From: Larus michahellis | Lineage: Eukaryota > Chordata > Aves > Charadriiformes > Laridae | Length of the DNA: 64,000 nucleotides | Assembly (NCBI RefSeq): GCF_964199755.1 | Contig: NC_133906.1 | Coordinates: 3,968,001 to 4,032,000, forward strand | Direction of reading: 5' to 3' | Shown here: positions 24,341 through 34,557 of the stretch, piece after piece | How the letters are laid out: the number at the start of each line of letters is the position of its first letter | Numbering within the stretch: position 1 is the stretch's first letter | The notes under the pieces: generated by a model | Databases searched by the model: none | Told to the model about the DNA's origin: nothing | What the model saw: the letters and a program-made list of their open reading frames with translations, nothing else | Translations under genes and position numbers: made by a program

Positions 24341-25429
24341 CGGCGGGGCCGCCGTCCCGCGCCACGACGCCCCCCCGACGGGCGCCCGCCCCCCCAACAA
24401 CGGATCGGGCCCGGCGCCCCGCGGCCGCCCCGGGCTCGCAGGGACAGGCCGGGCGGTCGCCCCGACGGGGAGGGGGGGACGCGACCCGGGGCCGGCGCCG
24501 GAGGGGACACACACACACGCGGAGCTTCCGCGGGGACGGATTCCGTTCGCGCCCCGGCAGCCGGGGCCCGGCGCCGCCCGGCGAGCGAGTTTGCAGACGC
24601 TCCCTAACGTCCAAATTGGACTAAAGGCGTTAAAAATTAAATAACGTTCAGCCGCATTTACTTAGTTTCCCGCTTATAAAGGGAAATGAAAACAGGGAAT
24701 AGAATTTCCCCGTTAATAGAATGTAATGGCATTTGATCAGCACCTGGCAGGGCCATCCCGGGACGCCGGAGCGGTGACAGGAGGGACTTGATTAGTTTTT
24801 AAACCTCGGGATTCAATTACCGCGACGCGCCCCTTCCTTCCGACGGCGGCGAGCGCGGCCCGACCCGCCCGAGCCACCGGCTCCGCTCCCCGCCCCGACG
24901 GCTCTGCCCCCGCCGCCGCCGCCCCACGGCCAACGCGGGCCCGGAGCGGGGGCCCTTCCCCGGTCCGGCCGGGCGCTGGCCCCGACGGCCGCCGCCGAGC
25001 TGCCGGCTCCCGATCGGCGGCCGTCGGGGAGGGGGGGGCTTCCCCGGCTCAGCGCACGGAGGGACCCCCGCCCCGCCCCGCCCCGCCCGGCGGTCATTAA
25101 CACGGCTATTAAACACCGGGGACCGCCCGGTGCCACCCCCGAGCAGCCTAATCGGATTGTCCCCGCTCGGTGCCACCATCAGTTGTGTGTCCCCCCCTTC
25201 CTCTCCGGAGCGGAGCTAATCGGATTGACACGGTCCCCGCAAGATGGTGCGGGGCCGTCCGGCCCCACCGGGAACGGTCCCCGGGGGTGTGGAGGGGGGG
25301 GACGGACCCCGCTCCGACCGGCCCGGCGGCGGGAAAGGGAGAAAAGGAGGGGGGAAAAAAGGGGGTGGGAGGGGAGAAAAAAAAAAAAAGGCAACGGTGG
25401 GTGGATAAATAAATAAATAAAGTGACACC

Positions 25430-25970
25430 CAGTCCTGAATCAGGGCAGGCTTTGTTAGAGAAAATTGCAGCTTGATCTGCATAATGGGAACTCGGGCTGC
25501 CCAAGGCTATCTTTTTATTGCATGTGTGTCTGCTGTTATCAATTTTGTGAACGATTTCACAGGGAGCCTGGCAGACTTGAGCTGGAATAATATGCAAAGA
25601 TGAGCTTTGAATAATGAATGATGTGCTTTTAAACCAATTCCAAAGTGTCTGTGATAGTACAATATGAAAAGGGGTGGTAAGTAATAGTATATTTAAAAGG
25701 CGCTAGTATGTTTTTATTACTATATTTAAAAAGATATCTATATTATTTTTGTGAAATGGATAATATATCACAGAGTCTTTGATAATCAGCTAAACAATAC
25801 ATTTTTCTTTGGGAAAACTCTCCTGGTTTTACACAGTTAAATATAGAGTATCAGCGTACAGCTTTGTAACGCTCGGCTACCTTATTAAATATTAACACTA
25901 TTTTAATATTAGCTTTTAAATTTAATATGTTGACGTTCTGCAGTTTTACTTTAATTATGTTTTATAATTA
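25430..25970. promoter_or_regulatory. AT-rich putative conserved non-coding element upstream of TLX3
   Basis: GC-rich DNA changes abruptly to AT-rich, low-CpG sequence with many TAAT/ATTA homeodomain cores, an octamer-like ATGCAAAG (25592-25599), a TCF/LEF-like CTTTGA (25605-25610) and TGACGT near 25,931. It has no open reading frame of note and no simple repeat. This is how deeply conserved enhancers look next to homeobox genes, about 1.5 kb upstream of the TLX3 ATG. Conservation itself cannot be seen from one sequence. Confidence 0.4.
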
Positions 25971-25975
25971 ATAAC

Positions 25976-26560
25976 CCGGGACGTATGGTATCCTTAAATG
26001 CGGCTCTCCCGCAGCCGCCTCGGCTCCCTCGCCCCTCGGCGGGCCGGGGGGGGCGCGCAGCCCCGCGCAGCCCCGCGCAGCCCCGCGGCCCCGCTCCGCA
26101 CCCCGAACCCGCCTCCGCTTCGCCAAGTGCCGCCTTTGGTGGCTCCGCGCCGGGCTCCGCCGCCCCCCCCCCCCCCCGCCGTCCCCGGGACTCACCCCCG
26201 CTTCCGTGCGCCCGGCGCGGAGCGAGCGGAGCTGCGGCCCCGACGGCGCGGCCCGGGACGGAGCCGGGTCCCCCCCGCCCCCGCGGCCCCGCTCAGGGCT
26301 GCCCCCCCTAGCGCGGCGGGGGCCGGCTGGGGTGACCGTGGTGCGGGGACGGACTCGCCCACCCAAACCCTCCGTGCCATCGGGGAGCCAGAGCCAGCTC
26401 AGGGCCGGCCCCGCTGGGTGGGGGGAAGGAGCGGGACCCCCGGGCAGGGACGGGGCACCCGCAGCGTGTCCCCAGCGCCCTGCGCCAAGGCAGCCCCCCA
26501 TCACAGGGGGGAGCTGGGTGCAAATAGCCCTGCACCCAGCGGGGCTCCGGCAGACACCAG
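25976..26560. other. GC-rich intergenic DNA, no gene seen
   Basis: CpG-rich sequence with a threefold 10-mer (about 26,055-26,090, unit CCCCGCGCAG) and a C homopolymer at about 26,163-26,177. Long open frames on both strands here come from base composition. It may be a further part of the TLX3 CpG-rich domain. Confidence 0.5.
26055..26090. repeat. Short tandem repeat, 10 bp unit, about three copies
   Basis: CCCCGCGCAG is repeated in direct succession; the last copy diverges. Confidence 0.8.
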
Positions 26561-26561
26561 G

Positions 26562-26853
26562 CAGAGCACGGCGTGGTACAGCACGGCACGGGGAGTCTTT
26601 GCATGGCAGAGCGTGGCACGGCGTGGCCTTTGCATGACATGGCACGGCACAGCACAGCGTGGCACGGCACAGCATGGCATCATCTTTGCACGGCACAGCA
26701 TGGCACGGCCTTTGTATGACGTGGCATGGCATGGCACAGCTTGGCACGGTACAGCACGGCATAGCATGACGTGGCACAGCATGGCATGGCCATTGCATGG
26801 CACGGCACGGCATGGCACACCCTCTGCATGGCACGGCACGCAGCCAGCTGCGA
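26562..26853. repeat. Pentamer-based satellite (GGCAC / GGCAT / AGCAC type)
   Basis: About 290 bp built from degenerate five-base units such as GGCAC, GGCAT, AGCAC, AGCAT and TGGCA. These are interrupted at irregular intervals by CTTTGCATG-like elements (near 26595, 26626, 26683, 26707, 26787 and 26820), which hints at a higher-order array. Because the period is five, open frames rich in Cys, His, Ala, Met and Pro appear on the minus strand; they are artefacts. Confidence 0.85.
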
Positions 26854-28512
26854 GTGCCCCAGCCGGGCAGCCGGCCGCAGGGTCACCTCTCACCCCGGCA
26901 CAGGGAGGCTGAAGGGGTGCAGCCCAGCAGGACGGTGCCTGGCTGTGGGGGGGGTGCGTGGCCAGCACCCCCCGGCCAGGCAGCCCCACGGCGCCAGTGG
27001 GGCAGCCCCCAGAGCCACGTGGGCAGGGGGAGGCTGGGGAGGGAGAGCCCGGGGGGGGTGTGGGGCGAAGCGCTGCCATTCCCGGTAGAACTCGGGCAGC
27101 ACGCTGTACAGGTATTAACTGAGATAATAAGCCGAACCCGCGGTGCCGGCAGAAGCAGCCGGCGTGGCCCCGCTGTGGCACAGCTCCTTCGGCCCCGGCA
27201 GGGTGCGTGGCTGGGCTGGGGGGGCCCGGGTTGGGCAGCGCTGGGCAAGAGAATGCTGCACCCAGCCACCTGCAAAGGCATGGCAGGGGGGGAGCATAAT
27301 TAAGAGGCAGAAAATAAGTAGCGCTATGTAAGAAGAGTGACCGCCTTCCCGGAACCACTGGGCAGAAGGGACCCCTGCCCGGTTTGTCACTGGGAGTCAC
27401 TGGGGGAAGAAAAGCAGCGTCCACCTCCCCCGTCCCCAAAGCCCAGAGCTGGCCCCAGGCCTGGCTGCCATGGGGGGTCACAGAGGGGGACGTGCCACAG
27501 CCCGCCACGGTCTCCGGGTTTGGTTATGGTGTGCACATGTGCTCCTCAGCCCCGGGAACGTCTTTGGGCTCGAAACACGGAGGGCCCCATGAGGAGGATG
27601 TCCTTGCGGCACCCGCGTCCTCGCAGGACCCCCATGTGCCCGGCAGCAGCAAATGCCACCGTTCAGCTTTTCAAGGGCTTCCTGTAGGATGAGGTAATAA
27701 AAACACGGGATGAATTACACACTGATCCAACCCCAAACGCCTTTCAGGAGCGAGGCAGCTCCAGCACCTTCTTCCACTGTGCCACCAGCCCGTCGGTATC
27801 TGCATTTGGCACGCGTTTGCCGGGCCCTCGGCTGCACCACGAAGGGAAGGGAACAGGGCTGCAGCTCCGGCAGCCATGGCTGCTCCTGGAAAGCAGAGGA
27901 GCGATGGGGATGGTCCCTCTCCTGGGCACTTCCCAGGGAAAATGAAATCCCCATTGGGAGGAGATTGGAAGTGCCAGGACGCTATTTAGTGCCTGGGGGT
28001 CATGAGGACAGGGAGGTGGCATGGGCTGGGGGCGTGCAGAGGGACTTCAGCTCCTTCCCACCAAGGGCACCTGGAGGTTCCCCAAGGACGAGCACAGCCC
28101 GTGAGAGCAGGGACGAGCGGTCCCTGTTAGGACCAGTCCCAGCACGGGGCAGCTGGAGACCAGGCAGAGAAGGACCATTCCCCAGGGCAGCCTCGAGCAC
28201 CCCCCGCCCCCTCCCCCTGCCATCGCCTTGGGGCCAGTGACGGACGGGCACAAGAGGGACCCAGAGCAGCCCACAGATCTAAAGATGGCTGCACCCCAAG
28301 AGGGTCTCGTGCCACCCGTGCCAGCCCCGGCGCAATGCAGGGCCCCCCAGGGACGGGCTCAGCCCCATGGGTGGTGGGGGGGATACGCAGCCCTGCCTGG
28401 CACACGCAGCATCCCTCCATCCCTCCATGCAGCTCAGCCGCTCTGCTGCAAAGGAGCCTCGGTTAAATGTTTACTGTCAAAATTTAGCGTGGGCCAAATG
28501 ATCCATTACACC

Positions 28513-28544
28513 TTTTTTTTTTTTTTCTTTTTTTTTTTTTTTTT
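28513..28544. repeat. Poly-T tract with one interruption
   Basis: T-run of about 32 bases with a single C. No retroelement body is recognisable next to it. Confidence 0.85.
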
Positions 28545-31199
28545 AATGTTTACCATTAATTATTTTTAAAATGAGGCATTTTGTTTCTAAGGTGAGAGGG
28601 ACAGGTTTCTGGGCACGAGACCAAGAGAAACCACTGCGGGGCTCCTCCAGCCTTTTCAAACCAGTAGGCAGCGTTTTATAATAATGGGCCGTTAATTGAT
28701 GGTTGCATTTCTGCGCAGTTCCTACCGCGCCGCCTCGCGCAGCCGCCCGAGCACACGGGGCCGCGGCGTGACGGATGCTCACGCAGGAAACACAGGGGCA
28801 GGGAGGCCCCTCCGGATGCACAATGGGGTTCCGGACCGGTGGGCTGCCAATGGCCCACCCAGTGCCCGCTGAGGCTGCTCGCATGAGGGATGGGACGCTG
28901 CGGTGGGATGGAGTGGAGAAACCGCCCCGGAGCTGGGGACACTTCCACCCCACAGGCTTTAAACACCCCGTACAGCCTGCAGAGGCTGTAGGGGTAGAGG
29001 TGCAAGTGCTGGGGGCACACATGGCCAGTCGTGGCCGTGCCACCATCGTCCCCGGGGCTACGGTGCCCAGCAGCGCCCGCAGAGCTCATCCCGGGAGATG
29101 GCAGAGGCGAATTGGCCCGCGGCAACGCTGTGGAAATACAGGCTGAGGGGCTTCTGTGGGCCCAGGCAGCTCAGGGGCTGGATCACACCCGAAAGGGCTG
29201 AGCGTGTGCTTCCATCGCTCCTGAGCTGGGGTTTAGTCCAGCCGCGTGCTGGCCCTCGTCCCGCCTCGAGGAGCTCCTCGGAGCTGTGTCGGCTCAGCTG
29301 CTTCCCGCATTTCCAGCTCCGCTTGCACTGCCCACCCCGGCATGCCCCCCGTCCTGCACGCCTGGGGCTCCAGAGGCTCCGATTCCTCTGAAAGCTCCTT
29401 CCTCTGGGGCCCGGGATTGGCGATGGTGGCGGTGACCCTCACCCGAGGTAGTGCCCGGCGGCTGGAAGCCGGTGCCGAGAGGAAGAGGGGTTTGAGCAGT
29501 GTCCGACCCACAGCTCGTGTCTTCAGCAGTGTCTCCATGCTGCCTCGCTGGCCCTTTTTCTTTAAAAGCCATGTCAGCTTTCACGTATCAAACTCCTCTG
29601 CTGTCCTCAGCCCCCGCTTTAGCACGCAGGAGCTGGCAGGTTGGGCGCTGATCTCTGTCCCCGGCAGCTGGGAAGCCCCTCGAGCCCCAGCCCACCACCA
29701 GTGCCAGCCCCCGGCACAGGGCTGCGGGAGGCACCGGCAGCTGCGGGGACGTGCCATCCCCTAAAGGCATCGCCCATTGCTTCAGATTTTGTCCCTTCCC
29801 TTCGGGTGACGGGGAGCGGCGACGTCTCGCTGCGTGAGAAAGCAGCAGCAGATGCCGAGATGGTTTTTGCTGTAGCTCCTGGCTTTGGCAGAGGATCTGG
29901 GAGCGGGCAAGGCCGGCCCTGTTCCCCGCAGCCTTCGCTGGATGGATGTCGCTGCAGAAACCCAACGGGGTTTTGAGTGTTTAGCACATCACCGATTACA
30001 TACAATTCACGTGGAAGGCAGCGCGACAGAGGACACAAAGAAGTTGTTCCGCTGTAGCCCTGGAAGTAGCATCCTTGTGGGGCCGGCGGGGTGATGCCGG
30101 TGTTGGGGCTGGAGAGGGACAGGGCTACTCCGCGTCCTGGCACGGGAAGGGGAAGGTGGAGGGGATGGTTGAAGGTTGAAAGCAGTTTATGCTCCGAAAA
30201 CTGAGCTCTCAGCCCGTACCCCACTGCCAGCAGCAGCGCCCAGCCGGGGGGACACCGGGTGGGCAGGGTGGGGTGTGCGGACAGGGAGCCACCGTGGCCA
30301 ACGGGCCCCAGGACAAAGCAGCGTCCTCACTGCCACGTCCCGGTGACGGAAAGGGACCCTGTTACAGTCGGGCCGGGGTGCGGAGCTTTCGCGGGCAGGC
30401 AGCTCGCTGCCCGGGGAGCGAGGCCGGGGTCGGGCACTGGGCTCACTGTGCTCAGCAGAGCGGAGCCAGGGTTTTCTCGGCCCACAGGGGTTAAATCAGC
30501 TGCTCTTTTTCCGAGGCAAGAGCCCTGGTGCTGCCGAGTCTGAAGGTCAGTCCCCTCTGCCCCTTCCCTTCAGCTCGGGAGGGTGCGTCCCCCGGCTCCA
30601 GCCCGGGAGAGCTTCACATCAGGGGGCTGGGGGCAGCCAAGGACCACCCTCACCAGCCAGGGACTATTCGCTCTCCCCCTCCGTGAGGTGCCAGCCCCCT
30701 GAGCGGAGGCTGACCACGGACAAGCCTCCTTATCCCTGTGAAGCGGGTGGAAACGGTGAAAGGCTCCTCACGGAGCAGCCAGTTAAAGGCGGCTCTCACA
30801 GCCCCTGACAGATGCGGTTTCAGTTCACATTTCAAAGCACATCTTTACGGGGTTGGTAACCTTAACCGCTACGTTAAAAATGCTGAAACTTCGTTTTGGT
30901 TCAGAATCCACGCGTGGGTCCAGGAATGCCTGAAACAAGCTGAGCCGGAGCGGGGTACGAGGGGAGGGAACCACGGCCAGGACGGAGGAGGGCGGGCAGA
31001 TGGGGTTCCATTTCTCGCTGCCATCTCTGATAAAATCGGGCTGTGGCGACGGGGATGGGGAAGGTCCCGGTACTGTGGGCAAACCCTGAAAGATGGAAAG
31101 ATGGCGGGCAGCAGCCCCAGCCCCGGCGGGGAGGTACCGGGGGTCCAGGCACAAACCTGGGAAAGCAGCCGGTGCTTCAACGTGGCTTCCGTCTCTCCT

Positions 31200-31570
31200 T
31201 TATTCTTATTTTATATACCGACACGCAGCCGCTGCCAGATTTTTCTACGAAATGTGACTTTTGTTGGGCAAATTACATTAGGATGGATGCCGCAGGTATC
31301 CATTAAGGTTTATTTATCGTGATACTGTTTGGATCTCACGCTTATAAATAACTTATGTTATGGCTTTTGTTTGTAGAAATGTAACTTACATATTTTATTA
31401 TGCTTTCTGTAAACCTCAAAAAAGAATGTTGTCAAAGCAGCGCCTCTTAACAGCAGTCTAAACTACGGGACATAAAATCTACACTAACATTATTTTTTAA
31501 TATGGCAAGGAAGCGCGTTATCCCTCTACAGTTTGAAAGGTTGGCTGTCATCATAAACTCCTACTACAAT
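31200..31570. promoter_or_regulatory. AT-rich block, possible conserved non-coding element
   Basis: Low-CpG, AT-rich, non-repetitive sequence inside otherwise GC-rich intergenic DNA, with several ATTA cores. Suggested only by composition and position between a developmental gene and its bystander. Confidence 0.25.
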
Positions 31571-32244
31571 AAAATAGTAACAAGTCTAAGGAATTATTTT
31601 GAAAGGTGTGCAGGGCCTGGTGGCTGAGTTTCCTCAAAGCCTTGTGCAAGCAGGGCCAGGTGTTCAAACTCGGCGTTTTCCCCCCAAAAGGCGCCCCGCC
31701 GTGCGGAGGCAGCTCTCGGGCGGTTTGCTCTCCCTCGCAGCGGGGCAGACGCTTCCCTGAGGTTGGGCGGTCGGCGCTTTTCACTGTAACAATATAAAAC
31801 ACCTTTTGGGGAGAATCAGACCTCTTTTATGGTCCCAAGTTGTTCACATCCCAGGGCAGGCTCATGTTGGGTTCTCGAGATGGAATCACTCGGGGGCTGA
31901 GCGGCGTCTCCCTTCTGACGTTTCCCATTCCATTCTTTCCACTTTTTTTTAAAAAGAACAAAAAATCCACCCCCCGCTTCAGGCAATTATGTATTTTAAA
32001 AAAGCCAACCATAAGGCATTACACGTGCTTTGTAAACACGAGGGAATTCTGGGCTGTACCCCCTTTGACAGCGCCCTTTTCAAAAGCCGACAGCAAAGAG
32101 TCTCGACAAAGAACCTGGAGCCATAAACCAGGCTCTGTTTGCCCTGCGATCCGTCTCCTGACCTAAAAGCAAGCGCAGTTGTATGACCAGCTACTCTAAA
32201 TATTCCTGTGGGCAATTGTTAACCAGGGCTGAAACGCTGTTCAA

Positions 32245-32420
32245 ATCACAGAATGGTTTGGGTGGGAAGGGACCTTAAAGCCCAGCCAGTGCCACCCCCT
32301 GCCCTGGGCAGGGACACCTCCCACCAGCCCAGGCTGCTCCAAGCCCCGTCCAACCTGGCCTTGAACCCCTCCAGGGATGGGGCAGCCACAGCTTCTCTGG
32401 GCAACCTGGGCCAGTGCCTA
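32245..32420 (-). mobile_element. CR1 LINE fragment, 3' end, minus orientation
   Basis: It begins with the reversed CR1 tail (TCACAGAATGG, then GGAAGGGACC). It continues with the typical segments of the CR1 3' region, including GGGCAGGGACACC, GAACCCCTCCAGGGATGG and TCTCTGGGCAACCTGGGCC. It is truncated after about 175 bp, as most CR1 copies are at their 5' end. No coding capacity remains. Confidence 0.9.
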
Positions 32421-33849
32421 AATACGCATCTCGCGTTTGCCCTGTTTGTGAGATGCTCTCTAGAACCTCACTGGGGCTGTAACAAGGGACGTGTTCGAAG
32501 GGAGGTTTCGGAATCGTACTTGGGGAGCCAGCAGCTGTATCTTAAAGCCAGCCCTCAAGTCCGAGTGTGTCCGGGAGCACAGGCCGATGGTTTGCAACCA
32601 CTATTCACTTCCACCGTACGACAAAGAAAACCGGAGTCACAGAACCCACCAGCTCCCACCGGAGCCTGTAACGCCGGCGCATGGAGCTGCAGGGCTTGGG
32701 CAGGGGCTGCCCAGAGGAACTGCCCGAAGGAGGCAGCACTGCCGGGCACCCCGCGCCCAACGGGGACACGGGGGTCCTGTCCCCAAGCCCCTGCTCACAC
32801 CGACACCTGCACCCACCGCCGGGGGTTCAGCTTTGCCGCTTCCGACACCTGAGCCGGCAGCGCAGATCCCGGTTCCCGTTCAGGATGGAAATGAGAAGCG
32901 AAGGACGGTACAAATTCGTACAGGTTTGATGTGCTGATAATGATCACACACAAAATCAGACCTCGGCATCGGGGCTCAGGTAGCGACACCCCAAACCCGC
33001 AGCTCTTCAGTGACCCCAACCAATTCTTTCCTCGGGTCCTCGGCGCTCTTGGACACCAGAGCCTCTGGCTGCGGATTAAAGACTTTCTTCCAGCTGAGCT
33101 CAAACGGAAACAGAAAACTGCGGAACAAAATGACTTCCTTTCCGATTTAGTTCCTGCAATTTAAAAATGTGCAGGAAAATAACAGTTGCAAAGAAAAAAA
33201 AAAAAAGGGGGGAAAAAAAGCTGTAAGAAATACAGGTATGAACTTTTCCTCTCTGTTGGCCACAATTAAAAATTCCCATTCTTAACTAAGCAGTTGTGAA
33301 TTTCTACTAACTACACAAATGTAAGCAAGCATGAAAAGCACACGAAATCTATTATTTACATAAGAAAAAAACTCCCAACCCAATTCAAAGCCAGTGCCAA
33401 TAGCTTGTAATGGCACATAATAGCTTTGCTACATCATAAACTAATTGGCTTATTGCTTAAGTTTTACTTTTTGTCAGATCTTGCTCGAATTCATTTGCGT
33501 ACTTCCTTGGCCCACCACAGGCCGGTATTAATTGTTCCCCACAAAACCCGAGTGGTTTGGGCTGGGGGAGGGATGGGGGTTCTGGTACCCACCGGACTCT
33601 TCAGCATCTCCGAGAGGTGAAGACGCATCTGCTGAATTTGCCGTTCCGTCTCCATTGTGCCACACGCCCTTTAAAGACGGGCAGTGAGTCCCCATAATGA
33701 CCTGCTTTCTTTTTTGTAGCGCTGAGCAATTCTATTCTTTTTAAACAGTGTTTTAACAACTTTATTTTCTTCTGTGGGTTTCCCCCCCCCATTTCTAAAG
33801 ACCTGGAAAATGTGTACTTGTGAAATTAAAATATCATCAGTACTTCATT

Positions 33850-34460
33850 AAGGCTTCCTCCATCATCTCCTATTTTATTACGTGCGACATCCTCAATTTT
33901 CTTGCTAGACTTATACCCCAAAATGTTCATTTTTAGTCTTCTACTTCATTGTCCACATTGTCATTAAGCGCCAGTGCTGAAAAGAAATATATAACATTTC
34001 GTAGAAAAATAGCAATTTTATTATTTCAAAAAGATGTCATATAAAATTTGTACTGTCTTTCATCTCATTTTCAAACAAATATGGCCTGGAGTCTTTCGTT
34101 GATGAGATATTATTTCCTATTATGTGTAGAACTGAGAATCATTAACTGATACAAGTTTAGAAGGAATGCATATTTATTTTGCTCTTTGGTTAAGTACTGT
34201 TTCTAAATCGTTTCATAAAGATAAAACAACAGGATAATAAATTCTGATAAGAAAGGCTGAAAACGTTCTTCAAACTAAGGCTGATTTTCCATTGCTTTCA
34301 CTATTATAAATCCTTACGTTTAGGCCAGAGTTATAAAAAGGCAGAAGATATTTTAAAAAAATAGTTTTCACAAGGGTCAAAAATCTATCTAACGATATAA
34401 CAGGGTCCCAAAACTTTCCGAGTCGGTGAATTAATCAGTGCTCCGTTTCCAAAGTCCTCG
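33850..34460 (-). other. RANBP17: Probable RANBP17 3' untranslated region with candidate poly(A) signals
   Basis: AT-rich sequence follows the RANBP17 stop codon. Reading on the gene strand, AATAAA occurs at 34173-34178, 34017-34022 and 33874-33879, about 285, 440 and 585 nt past the stop. The end at about 33,850 is chosen from the last of these and is an inference. Confidence 0.5.
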
Positions 34461-34557
34461 TCAACTCATCATATCTAAAGTGCTGGGATCGGAGGCCCCT
34501 TCGCTGCGCAGAGCTTCGGCCACATCTCTTCGAAAGACGGACATGTTCTGAGTGAAC
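34461..34557 (-). CDS. RANBP17: RANBP17 last coding exon with stop codon
   Basis: One base finishes the split arginine codon, then [20 protein letters not shown] and a short variable stretch lead to the conserved C-terminal LDMMS. The stop is TGA at 34461-34463. The acceptor is CCCCCAG. The DMMS ending is shared with XPO7. Confidence 0.95.

Larger units (their letters stand above)
23560..25420. promoter_or_regulatory. CpG island covering TLX3 exon 1 and promoter
   Basis: The stretch is extremely GC-rich with dense CpG dinucleotides, from exon 1 through about 25,100, with a GC-box array (GCCCC repeats, about 25,066-25,089). A short AT-rich interval at 24,610-24,740 interrupts it. This is typical of promoters of developmental transcription factors. 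No consensus TATA box was found at a convincing position. Confidence 0.7.
26854..33840. other. Intergenic DNA between TLX3 and RANBP17, no gene seen
   Basis: GC-rich to about 31,100, then increasingly AT-rich. It holds one CR1 fragment (32245-32420), a poly-T tract (28513-28544), an A-run near 33,194, and an AT-rich block at about 31,200-31,560 that may be conserved non-coding DNA. Open frames up to about 330 codons occur in the GC-rich part but show no recognisable protein or splice structure. Confidence 0.5.

Noticed and set aside
25968-27508. Open frames of about 290-335 codons on both strands
   Set aside because: They arise from GC-rich composition and from the pentamer satellite, which lacks stops in several frames.
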